A stretch of DNA of 5,775 bases from Bacteroidales bacterium (lineage in GTDB: Bacteria > Bacteroidota > Bacteroidia > Bacteroidales > GCA-2748055). Below are positions 1 to 5,775 of this stretch, piece by piece (positions within the stretch are counted from its first letter, which is position 1; every line of letters starts with the position of its first letter). The position numbers and the translations under genes are program-made. The DNA lies in NCBI GenBank assembly GCA_029934875.1, contig JAOZLK010000314.1, forward strand, positions 1 to 5,775, read 5' to 3'. Under the pieces are notes generated by a model. The model was given only the letters and a program-made list of their open reading frames with translations. It was not told where the DNA came from and did no database searches.

Positions 1-1484
1 ACTGAACGGAAATCGATTTTCCCGGTGCTCATCATGGGCAACTCATTGATCACAAAAAACTGGCGGGGCATTGCAATGTTGGGTAGGTCTGCTCCCATTT
101 TCCTGAGGATGGCCACCTTATTAATATCTTCTGTGACAGCAGCAACAATTGTTGCGCCCTTTACCTCATCGGGAATCTCCACAATACAGCAGGATACTCC
201 TTCCGGCAGGTATTTTTCCATTACGTTTTCAACCTTTACGAGGGAAACCATCTCTCCGCCAATCTTTACAAAACGCTTGAACCTGCCCGAGTGCCAGAGA
301 TATCCGTCTGCATCCAGGTAGCCCATATCGCCTGTATTGTACCATCCGTCAACAATAGCCTCAGCATTCAATTCAGGGGCATTCAGGTATCCTTTCATGA
401 CCAGGTCTCCCTTTACCAGAATCTTACCCAATTCACCAGGCCCACAGAGAACACCTGTCTCCAGGTGTTCGATTCGTACTTCTACGCCGGGGATTACTTT
501 TCCAATACTTCCGGGCCGGTTAAACTCAAGTGAATTAACCGACACCACAGGAGATGTTTCAGTGGCACCATAACCTTCCAGCAGGGTGACCCCATGCTTT
601 TTCAAATATCCATCCCTGAGGGCATCGGGACATTTGTCGGCCCCTGCTACCATTACGCGCAAACTCTTAAAATCGCCAGGTTCCGATTTTTGGAGATAAC
701 CCCAGAAGAAACTGGGTGTACCAACCATTATGGTTGGTTTCTCCTCTCTGGCAATAGTGCTTATAGTTTGGAATTCCGTAGGATTTGCATAGGTAATCAT
801 GGTCATTCCTTTTACAAAAGTGACCCAAAGATTGACGGTTAATCCGAAGATGTGAAAGAATACCAGGTTGGCCAGTATGACATCCGTATCATGGATGTGG
901 ACATGCTCACAAAAGCTGGAAATGTTTGAGGCCAGGTTTTTATGGGTCAGCTGAACAACCTTGGGCTCCTTTTCGCTACCGCTGGTAAAGAGGATGGCAG
1001 CGTTATCATTTTCATCGCCCTTATGGATGGAGTTCAGGATCATTCCGGTGGGAAGTTTGGTGCGCAGGGCAGCTTTTAGTTTATCCCCCGTGCTAACGCT
1101 CTTCATGATATCCTCAATGAGAACCATCCCCTCGATCACCGGGCAAGAAATTTTATCAAGGAGTGCCTTGGATGTGATAATGGTTTTGAAAGAGCACTTT
1201 TCCTGTGCAAACCTGGCGTTTTGTTCTGCGCCGGTGGAGTAATTGATCATTACCGGCACCCTGCCACTCATCAGTGCTCCCACGGTAGCCAGTGCACAAC
1301 CCGCAGAAGTGGGGATCATAATCCCTATATAACCCTTATCATACTTCTCAAACTTCTTTGAAAGGATCAGCGCTCCAATTAACGCACGTCCATAGCTAAC
1401 TTCGCTTTTAGTGGTTTTGTCTTTAATAGCTAACTTTTTCGAATAGCGCTTTGCAGTCCTGACGAATTGTTGATGTAGAAGCAT
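1..1484 (-). CDS. Aas-type acyl-ACP synthetase (AMP-forming fatty acid ligase), 3' end outside window
   Basis: The minus strand stays open from an ATG at 1484 to the left edge, giving 494 codons without a stop; an in-frame TAG lies just upstream near 1526, with no ATG between. It is an ANL-superfamily adenylating enzyme. Visible motifs are the P-loop TSGSEKEPK (167-175), FHIFGLT (210-216), YGATETSP (305-312), YNTGD (382-386), the hinge region RFKRFVKIGGEMVSL (401-415) and, at the edge, STGKIDF with the presumed catalytic lysine K489. The SGSE P-loop and KIGGEMVSL resemble the synthetase half of E. coli Aas and stand-alone acyl-ACP synthetases. These join a fatty acid to ACP through an acyl-AMP, for phospholipid acylation or fatty-acid salvage. 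The protein starts directly with the synthetase domain, so no acyltransferase or transporter domain is fused at its N-terminus. Only some 15-40 residues should be missing. Acyl-CoA ligase activity is the main alternative. Confidence 0.9.
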   Translation of the reverse strand, partial: MLLHQQFVRTAKRYSKKLAIKDKTTKSEVSYGRALIGALILSKKFEKYDKGYIGIMIPTSAGCALATVGALMSGRVPVMINYSTGAEQNARFAQEKCSFKTIITSKALLDKISCPVIEGMVLIEDIMKSVSTGDKLKAALRTKLPTGMILNSIHKGDENDNAAILFTSGSEKEPKVVQLTHKNLASNISSFCEHVHIHDTDVILANLVFFHIFGLTVNLWVTFVKGMTMITYANPTEFQTISTIAREEKPTIMVGTPSFFWGYLQKSEPGDFKSLRVMVAGADKCPDALRDGYLKKHGVTLLEGYGATETSPVVSVNSLEFNRPGSIGKVIPGVEVRIEHLETGVLCGPGELGKILVKGDLVMKGYLNAPELNAEAIVDGWYNTGDMGYLDADGYLWHSGRFKRFVKIGGEMVSLVKVENVMEKYLPEGVSCCIVEIPDEVKGATIVAAVTEDINKVAILRKMGADLPNIAMPRQFFVINELPMMSTGKIDFRS

Positions 1485-1506
1485 CTTGTAAATGGTTAGT
1501 GTAAAA

Positions 1507-1534
1507 TTGGTTAAATTAGTGAGCTAAATATAAT
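1507..1534 (+). promoter_or_regulatory. Possible promoter for the TonB receptor gene
   Basis: TTG at 1507-1509 lies 19 bases before TATAAT at 1529-1534. A competing -7-like match, TAAATTAG (five of six fixed positions), lies at 1512-1519, with a TTG 23 bases upstream at 1486-1488. Neither is a perfect Bacteroidota promoter. If the first is used, the transcript begins near 1541, which excludes the ATG at 1533 and supports the ATG at 1557. Confidence 0.25.
1525..1532 (-). promoter_or_regulatory. Possible -7 element for the acyl-ACP synthetase gene
   Basis: Read on the minus strand this is TATATTTA, matching five of the six fixed positions of the Bacteroidota -7 consensus TAnnTTTG. It would put the transcript start about 35 bases before the ATG at 1484. 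No TTG is seen at the expected -33 distance, so support is weak. Confidence 0.25.
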
Positions 1535-1556
1535 GATTCCTTCGAATCCTTATGAA

Positions 1557-3821
1557 ATGAGGCTAAATATATTCGTGTTTTTTTTGCTTTTTTCTCTTTC
1601 TGCATGGGGACAGGGATTTGGTACTGTTACCGGAATCATTCGGGATGCCGGGACAGGAGAAGCTATGATAGGGGCGAATATTAGCGCCGATCGAAAAACG
1701 GGAACCGCATCAGGCAGGAATGGTGAATTCTCCCTCAAGCTGGCAGCCGGAGATCACCAACTTGAATTTTTCTATGTGGGCTATGAAAGGGTATCGATTG
1801 ACGTGTCCATTCAGCAGGGCGACAGTCTTGTAATTGATGTGGAGATGGTCCTAAGCAGTAAGATGCTGGATGAGGTGGTGGTCAGTGCCGGGAAATTTGA
1901 GCAAAAGTTATCGGATGTAACTGTCTCAATGGAGATTCTTCATCCCCGCCAGTTGTCCAATCAAAACATAACGTCCCTGGATATGATCCTGGAGAAGACT
2001 TCGGGAATCAGCATACTGGATGGTCAACCCAGCATCAGGGGAGGTAGTGGTTTCAGTTACGGAGTAGGGAGCCGGGTGTTGATGCTCGTGGATGATCTTC
2101 CGATGATATCGGGTGATGCAGGAGATATAAAATGGAGTTATCTGCCCGTTGAGAATGTGAACCAGGTGGAGGTAATCAAAGGTGCTTCCTCGGTACTGTA
2201 TGGCTCCTCGGCCCTTAATGGGGTCATCAACCTCAGAACCAGGTTCCCCGGGAACGATCCCCAGAGTGATGTAACTATTTTCTCGGGTGCCTACCTGCAG
2301 CCGCGGAGGAAGGAGCTTGTGTGGTCCGACCAGGCCCGATTCTACGGTGGTGGATCTTTCTCTCACCTGAGGAAGATCGGTAATCTTGACCTTACTGTGG
2401 GTGCCAACTATTTCAGGAACGAAGGATACAGAGAAGAGGAATATGAACAACGCATAAGGGTTAATCTTGGACTCCGCTACAGATTCGAAAAAGTAAAAGG
2501 TTTGTCAGTTGGCCTTTCAAGCAGTGCGATGTACACCGATCATTCCGATTTTATTCTCTGGCAAAATGCCGACTCAGGAGCCTATCGTCAGAACCCCAAT
2601 ACCATTGCCCCCCTCACCGGAAGCCGCTATAACATAGATCCCTATGTGGAGTATTTTGCTCCCTCTGGAGACAGGCACAGCTTGCGTACCAGGCTTTACA
2701 GTGTGGGAAACAATACGGTAGATGAAACAAAAAACTCATACTCAAAAGTGTGGTATGCTGAATACAGGTACCTGAAAAAGTTCAGGGAGCATATTCACTG
2801 GACCAGCGGGTTTTCTTTTATGAGAAATACGGTGCAGGCAGGACTGTTCGATAATCACGAGGGATCCAATACTGCCCTATATACCCAGCTGGATGCAAAC
2901 ATTGTGAAACGGCTGAAGGCCTCTGTAGGTCTCAGATGGGAAATTAACACCCTGAACCAGGACATCTTCCTTGACCTGCCGGTGCTCAGAGCAGGACTTA
3001 ATTACCATGCAGGGGAGGCCACTTTCATCAGGGCCTCTTTTGGACAGGGCTATCGTTTTCCCTCTGTGGCTGAGAAATTTGTGGATGCCAGAACCGGCGG
3101 GCTGAATATTTTCCCCAACCCTGAGTTGAATCCGGAATATGGCTGGAGCTCCGAAATAGGAGCCAAGCAGGGATTTATGCTGGGATCATGGAGTGCTTAT
3201 GCCGATTTGGCCCTGTTCTGGACAAGTTACCAGGACATGATTGAATATACCTTCGGCTATTATCCCCCGGAGAATCCGACTGAGCCTCCCTTCAGCTACG
3301 TTGGATTCAAGGCTTTAAACATAGAAACTGCACGGATCATTGGTGCGGAATTTTCACTCAGCGGACAGGGCCGACTTGGTCCGGTAGAACTTTTTGTCTC
3401 GGCCGGATACACTATAATGGATCCCGTTAATCCGCTTTTGCTTGATTCACTTGGACGAACCGATGACGAGGCCTATGTGCTTAATTACCGCCGGCATCAC
3501 CTTGTGAAAAGTGACTTTGAAGTTGAGTATAAGGGAGTATTTGCAGGGATGAATCTGCAATACAACTCCAGGATGATTAATGTGGACGAGGCCTTTATCA
3601 ATCCGATACTTGGAGACAACATCTTACCGGGCTTCCCTGATTACTGGAATAATGAGGCTGGTGGCTACCTGCTGGTCGATTTCAGGTTGGGGTGGAATAT
3701 CTCACGGGTATTCAGGATCTCTGCCCTAATGGTCAATGCATTCAATGTGGAATACCTTGGACGTCCGGGTGATATAGGACCACCCCGTCAGTTTACACTG
3801 CAGATGAAACTTACCTTTTAG
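1557..3821 (+). CDS. TonB-dependent outer-membrane receptor, substrate unknown
   Basis: A 754-residue outer-membrane importer driven by the TonB-ExbB-ExbD complex. I chose the ATG at 1557 over the in-frame ATG at 1533 because it places a compact signal peptide (1-19, ending SLSAWGQ) at the N-terminus; 1533 would add eight polar residues. Next come a carboxypeptidase-regulatory-like β-sandwich (about 23-98, with the motif GTASGRNGEFSLKL), a TonB-box-like DEVVVSA (105-111) and a plug domain (about 118-230) containing PSIRGGSGFSYGVGSRV, VEVIKGASSVLYGSSALNG and INLRTRFP. About 520 residues of β-barrel follow, ending LQMKLTF with the usual terminal phenylalanine. The length is shorter than SusC-type glycan importers (about 1000 residues) and no SusD gene is adjacent, so it belongs with the FecA/CirA/BtuB-sized receptors. 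Siderophore, haem, cobalamin or other small ligands are all possible; nothing in the sequence decides. Its 3' end overlaps the convergent neighbour by 11 bp. Confidence 0.95.
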   Translation: MRLNIFVFFLLFSLSAWGQGFGTVTGIIRDAGTGEAMIGANISADRKTGTASGRNGEFSLKLAAGDHQLEFFYVGYERVSIDVSIQQGDSLVIDVEMVLSSKMLDEVVVSAGKFEQKLSDVTVSMEILHPRQLSNQNITSLDMILEKTSGISILDGQPSIRGGSGFSYGVGSRVLMLVDDLPMISGDAGDIKWSYLPVENVNQVEVIKGASSVLYGSSALNGVINLRTRFPGNDPQSDVTIFSGAYLQPRRKELVWSDQARFYGGGSFSHLRKIGNLDLTVGANYFRNEGYREEEYEQRIRVNLGLRYRFEKVKGLSVGLSSSAMYTDHSDFILWQNADSGAYRQNPNTIAPLTGSRYNIDPYVEYFAPSGDRHSLRTRLYSVGNNTVDETKNSYSKVWYAEYRYLKKFREHIHWTSGFSFMRNTVQAGLFDNHEGSNTALYTQLDANIVKRLKASVGLRWEINTLNQDIFLDLPVLRAGLNYHAGEATFIRASFGQGYRFPSVAEKFVDARTGGLNIFPNPELNPEYGWSSEIGAKQGFMLGSWSAYADLALFWTSYQDMIEYTFGYYPPENPTEPPFSYVGFKALNIETARIIGAEFSLSGQGRLGPVELFVSAGYTIMDPVNPLLLDSLGRTDDEAYVLNYRRHHLVKSDFEVEYKGVFAGMNLQYNSRMINVDEAFINPILGDNILPGFPDYWNNEAGGYLLVDFRLGWNISRVFRISALMVNAFNVEYLGRPGDIGPPRQFTLQMKLTF

Positions 3822-4554
3822 TTTTAATCAGCTTACCAGTGTGGTAGAGTTCATGATTTGTGACCCGGTAGAAATAAGTGCCAGGCGCTAGGTCGTGTCC
3901 GTCGAAATCGAAATTGTACTCTCCCGGGGGAAAGCCAGCCTTCTCCTCGTGAACAAGTGTTCCCAGGATATTGTATACCTGCAGTTCAACGCGATCGTCA
4001 AAAGGCGTAAAGAAACCAACAGTCGTCCGATCGGAGAATGGATTGGGCTTGTTGGGGAGCAAATGAAATTCAGTAAATAAACCCGGATCAATTCCGGAGG
4101 CAGCTGTAATGGTCATTACTACCGAAGTATCATCGACCGCCTGGGGAGCGGGAATCGATGATTCCCCGAAAAAAATAAAGGGGGTAACGTAAATGGAAAG
4201 TGAATCCACTCCGGCCTCTGTAGGTATTCCGTAAATCTGGACACAATAGGCCGAATCGGCATAAAAACGCTCAGCATTTGCTGCGTAGGTGAGTCCTTCT
4301 GGCAAATTAGCAATACTATCGACAAGAATATAATCTATGAAGACGGTTGAATTCCCGAAGGTGAATTCACTTGGTGGAATCACTGTGATTACCTCGTCGT
4401 ATGGGGAATTTACCTGGCCTTCGGGCAGGTACCTGGGACAGATCTGACCGGGCTCGTCGGTGTCCTCGCAATTTGACGTGTCTGGCTCACACTGTCCGAA
4501 AAGTGCAGTACCGGCGAAAAGGCCTGCTATGGTAAGGCATATTAGTCTTTTCAT
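3811..4554 (-). CDS. Secreted T9SS cargo protein with Ig-like region and C-terminal sorting domain
   Basis: A 247-residue protein. The reading frame extends to a TTG at 4563, but the ATG at 4554 gives a clean signal peptide (1-21, MKRLICLTIAGLFAGTALFGQ) and fits the promoter upstream. The mature part begins with a Cys/Asp-rich stretch (22-40: C22, C29, C39, with the motif PGQICP), then a β-rich section with LPEGLTY (84-90) and YCVQIYGIPTEAG (103-115). This resembles the putative Ig (He_PIG-like) pattern in Bacteroidota surface proteins. Residues 164-247 form a type A T9SS sorting domain: LLPNKPNPFSDRTTVGF, then VELQVYNILGTLV, LAPGTYFYRV and the basic tail GKLIKTKR. The family's known route is Sec export, outer-membrane translocation by T9SS, then sorting-domain removal and attachment or release. 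There is no catalytic motif; an adhesive or structural role is an inference. The four mature cysteines (with C104) could form two disulfides. Confidence 0.88.
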   Translation of the reverse strand: MKRLICLTIAGLFAGTALFGQCEPDTSNCEDTDEPGQICPRYLPEGQVNSPYDEVITVIPPSEFTFGNSTVFIDYILVDSIANLPEGLTYAANAERFYADSAYCVQIYGIPTEAGVDSLSIYVTPFIFFGESSIPAPQAVDDTSVVMTITAASGIDPGLFTEFHLLPNKPNPFSDRTTVGFFTPFDDRVELQVYNILGTLVHEEKAGFPPGEYNFDFDGHDLAPGTYFYRVTNHELYHTGKLIKTKR

Positions 4555-4562
4555 GATTTCCA

Positions 4563-4575
4563 ATATATGATATAT
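4563..4575. repeat. Small AT palindrome in the leader of the T9SS cargo gene
   Basis: Two ATATAT arms (4563-4568 and 4570-4575) flank a single G, between the -7 element and the ATG of the minus-strand gene. It overlaps the predicted transcript start. It could be an operator half-site pair or simply AT-rich initiation DNA; the low complexity makes chance likely. Confidence 0.3.
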
Positions 4576-4576
4576 A

Positions 4577-4607
4577 CAAAGATAGTGGCAATTGGGATCA
4601 ATGTCAA
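4577..4607 (-). promoter_or_regulatory. Bacteroidota-type promoter for the T9SS cargo gene
   Basis: Read on the minus strand, TTG (4607-4605) is followed after 20 bases by TATCTTTG (4584-4577), a perfect match to the -7 consensus TAnnTTTG of the primary sigma factor in this phylum, with normal spacing to the -33 TTG. Transcription would start near 4571, leaving a leader of roughly 15-20 bases before the ATG at 4554. The TTG at 4563 would then sit only a few bases into the transcript, which favours the ATG. Confidence 0.7.
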
Positions 4608-4655
4608 TGTAGAAGTATTGTTATTAATTTAACATCATTCTTAAAGCAATTTCCG

Positions 4656-4663
4656 TAACTTTG
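4656..4663 (+). promoter_or_regulatory. -7 promoter element for hppA
   Basis: TAACTTTG is a perfect TAnnTTTG match and is followed by C, as often seen in Bacteroidota promoters. No exact TTG lies 19-21 bases upstream (the region around 4630-4637 reads TAACATCA), so the -33 box is degenerate. The predicted start near 4670 gives a leader of about 30 bases to the ATG at 4701. No strong Shine-Dalgarno is seen, only a weak AGAG at 4695-4698, which is normal for the phylum. Confidence 0.6.
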
Positions 4664-4700
4664 CGGCTTATTTTAATTTCAATCCTTAATCTATAGAGTT

Positions 4701-5775
4701 ATGAACAATATCTTTGCGATGTTCTGGTTACTCCCGCTGGCTGCAGTAATTGCGCTGGTTTTTGCATGGTTCTTCTTTAAGAATATGATGAAGAATTCTG
4801 AGGGTACTGACCGGATGAAAGAAATTGCCCAATACGTCCGTGATGGTGCAATGGCGTACCTGAAGCGCCAATACCGCGTGGTGGGATATGTATTTGGCGT
4901 TTTGTTGATCATTTTAATTTTACTTGCCTACCTGGGAGTACAGAACCCCTTTGTACCGGTGGCATTCCTTACTGGTGGTTTCTTCTCCGGACTCTGTGGA
5001 TTCCTGGGAATGAAAACTGCTACTTTTGCTTCTGCCAGGACTGCACATGGTGCTTCCCAATCCCTGAACAAGGGACTGCAGGTGGCCCTACGTAGTGGTG
5101 CTGTGATGGGACTTGTTGTTGTAGGATTCGGACTGCTGGATATCACCGGTTGGTTCTGGGCCCTGAATAAATTTGTCTTCAGCCCCGAGAACATGGAGCA
5201 CGGTCTTCACTGGATGGGTCTGACCTTCGTTCATGAAGGAACTACCGAGCATGAAAAACTTATTGAAATCACCGCTGTGATGCTTACTTTCGGTATGGGA
5301 GCATCTACACAGGCACTCTTTGCCCGTGTGGGTGGTGGAATATTTACAAAGGCTGCCGATGTGGGAGCTGACCTGGTAGGTAAAGTGGAAGCCGGTATTC
5401 CTGAGGACGATCCTCGTAACCCTGCTACCATTGCCGATAACGTTGGAGACAACGTGGGTGATGTGGCCGGTATGGGTGCTGACCTTTATGAATCTTACGC
5501 TGGTTCTATCCTGGCTACCGCCGCTCTTGGAGCTGCCTTACCCGGACTCTCGGGTGCTGAGCAGGGAATGGCCGTTGTGGCTCCCATGATCGTTGCCGCC
5601 ATCGGAATTATTCTTTCCATCATTGGAATTTTTATGGTACGTGCCAAGGATTCGGCTACCCAGAAGAACTTGCTCAACGCACTTCTACTTGGTACAGGAG
5701 GCAGTTCAGTATTGATCCTTGCTGCAATGGCCGGAATGGCTGCTCTTGGCTGGGTAAGCTGGGGTATCTTTGGTG
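4701..5775 (+). CDS. hppA: Membrane-integral ion-pumping pyrophosphatase, N-terminal half (runs off the right edge)
   Basis: The frame is open from ATG 4701 to the window end, giving 358 codons of a family usually 650-800 residues long. It sits in the inner membrane, hydrolyses cytoplasmic pyrophosphate and pumps H+ and/or Na+ outward. About eight of the usual 16 or so helices are visible (roughly 8-26, 62-80, 86-104, 128-148, 187-207, 260-283, 293-313, 326-350). The diagnostic active-site block is intact: R209, GGGIFTKAADVGADLVGK (211-228), PEDDPRNPA (234-242) and ADNVGDNVGD (245-254). K217, D220, D224, D246, D250 and D254 match the known PPi/Mg2+ ligands. D261 and E264 follow in GADLYES; E264 aligns with the semi-conserved glutamate of the ion gate. 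The site separating K+-dependent from K+-independent enzymes lies in the missing half. Residues 149-188 form a polar loop between helices. It has its own promoter and is divergent from the T9SS cargo gene. Confidence 0.97.
   Translation, partial: MNNIFAMFWLLPLAAVIALVFAWFFFKNMMKNSEGTDRMKEIAQYVRDGAMAYLKRQYRVVGYVFGVLLIILILLAYLGVQNPFVPVAFLTGGFFSGLCGFLGMKTATFASARTAHGASQSLNKGLQVALRSGAVMGLVVVGFGLLDITGWFWALNKFVFSPENMEHGLHWMGLTFVHEGTTEHEKLIEITAVMLTFGMGASTQALFARVGGGIFTKAADVGADLVGKVEAGIPEDDPRNPATIADNVGDNVGDVAGMGADLYESYAGSILATAALGAALPGLSGAEQGMAVVAPMIVAAIGIILSIIGIFMVRAKDSATQKNLLNALLLGTGGSSVLILAAMAGMAALGWVSWGIFG

Noticed and set aside
25..1242. Series of plus-strand open frames of 78-98 codons
   Set aside because: They are antisense to the acyl-ACP synthetase, whose motifs run continuously through the region; none resembles a protein.
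1926..2450. 174-codon open frame on the minus strand inside the TonB receptor gene
   Set aside because: It lies entirely within a well-supported receptor reading frame covering the plug and first barrel strands, shows no recognisable domain, and is an antisense shadow.
3895..4325. Open frames on both strands within the T9SS cargo gene
   Set aside because: They overlap the sorting domain and the Ig-like region in other frames; the real frame has a signal peptide, a sorting domain and a promoter.
4486..4494. Possible lipobox at the signal-peptide end of the T9SS cargo (FGQC)
   Set aside because: Glutamine occupies the -1 position, where signal peptidase II needs a small residue, so an ordinary signal-peptidase I cut near FGQ is more likely.
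1557..4554. SusC/SusD-type polysaccharide utilisation pair
   Set aside because: The receptor is too short for SusC, the neighbour is convergent, and it lacks SusD features such as a lipoprotein signal and a size near 500 residues.
4691..5677. Minus-strand open frames of 60-88 codons opposite hppA
   Set aside because: They are complementary to strongly conserved hppA coding sequence and have no recognisable features.
1..5775. tRNA, rRNA, CRISPR array, transposase or integrase
   Set aside because: No spaced repeats, RNA-gene sequence, terminal inverted repeats or transposase motifs were seen; nearly all of the window is occupied by four ordinary genes.

Overview
The window looks like ordinary chromosome from a member of the Bacteroidota, probably class Bacteroidia. 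Four things point that way. One protein ends in a type IX secretion (T9SS) sorting domain. The TonB receptor carries the N-terminal carboxypeptidase-regulatory-like extension typical of this phylum. Two perfect TAnnTTTG promoter elements precede genes. Clear Shine-Dalgarno sequences are absent from the starts.

Layout, left to right. Positions 1-1484 (minus strand) hold most of an Aas-type fatty acid:acyl carrier protein ligase, an AMP-forming enzyme, whose C-terminus lies beyond the left edge. A 72-bp divergent gap follows. Positions 1557-3821 (plus) encode a complete TonB-dependent outer-membrane receptor. It overlaps tail-to-tail by 11 bp with a minus-strand gene (3811-4554) for a small secreted protein with an Ig-like region and a T9SS sorting domain. 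A 146-bp divergent intergenic region (4555-4700) holds a promoter for each flanking gene. From 4701 to the right edge runs the first half of hppA, the membrane-integral, ion-pumping pyrophosphatase.

The four genes alternate in strand (-, +, -, +), so no two visible genes can share an operon. They look like separate functions: lipid acyl activation, nutrient uptake across the outer membrane, a cell-surface protein, and PPi-driven ion pumping at the inner membrane. A loose functional link is that AMP-forming acyl ligases release PPi, which HppA hydrolyses, but this holds for many genomes and is not evidence of a dedicated system.

I found no RNA gene, mobile element, CRISPR array or clear novel system. 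The points most worth a second look are two start-codon corrections, the 11-bp convergent overlap, the altered P-loop of the ligase, the orphan status of the receptor, and the two clean divergent promoters.
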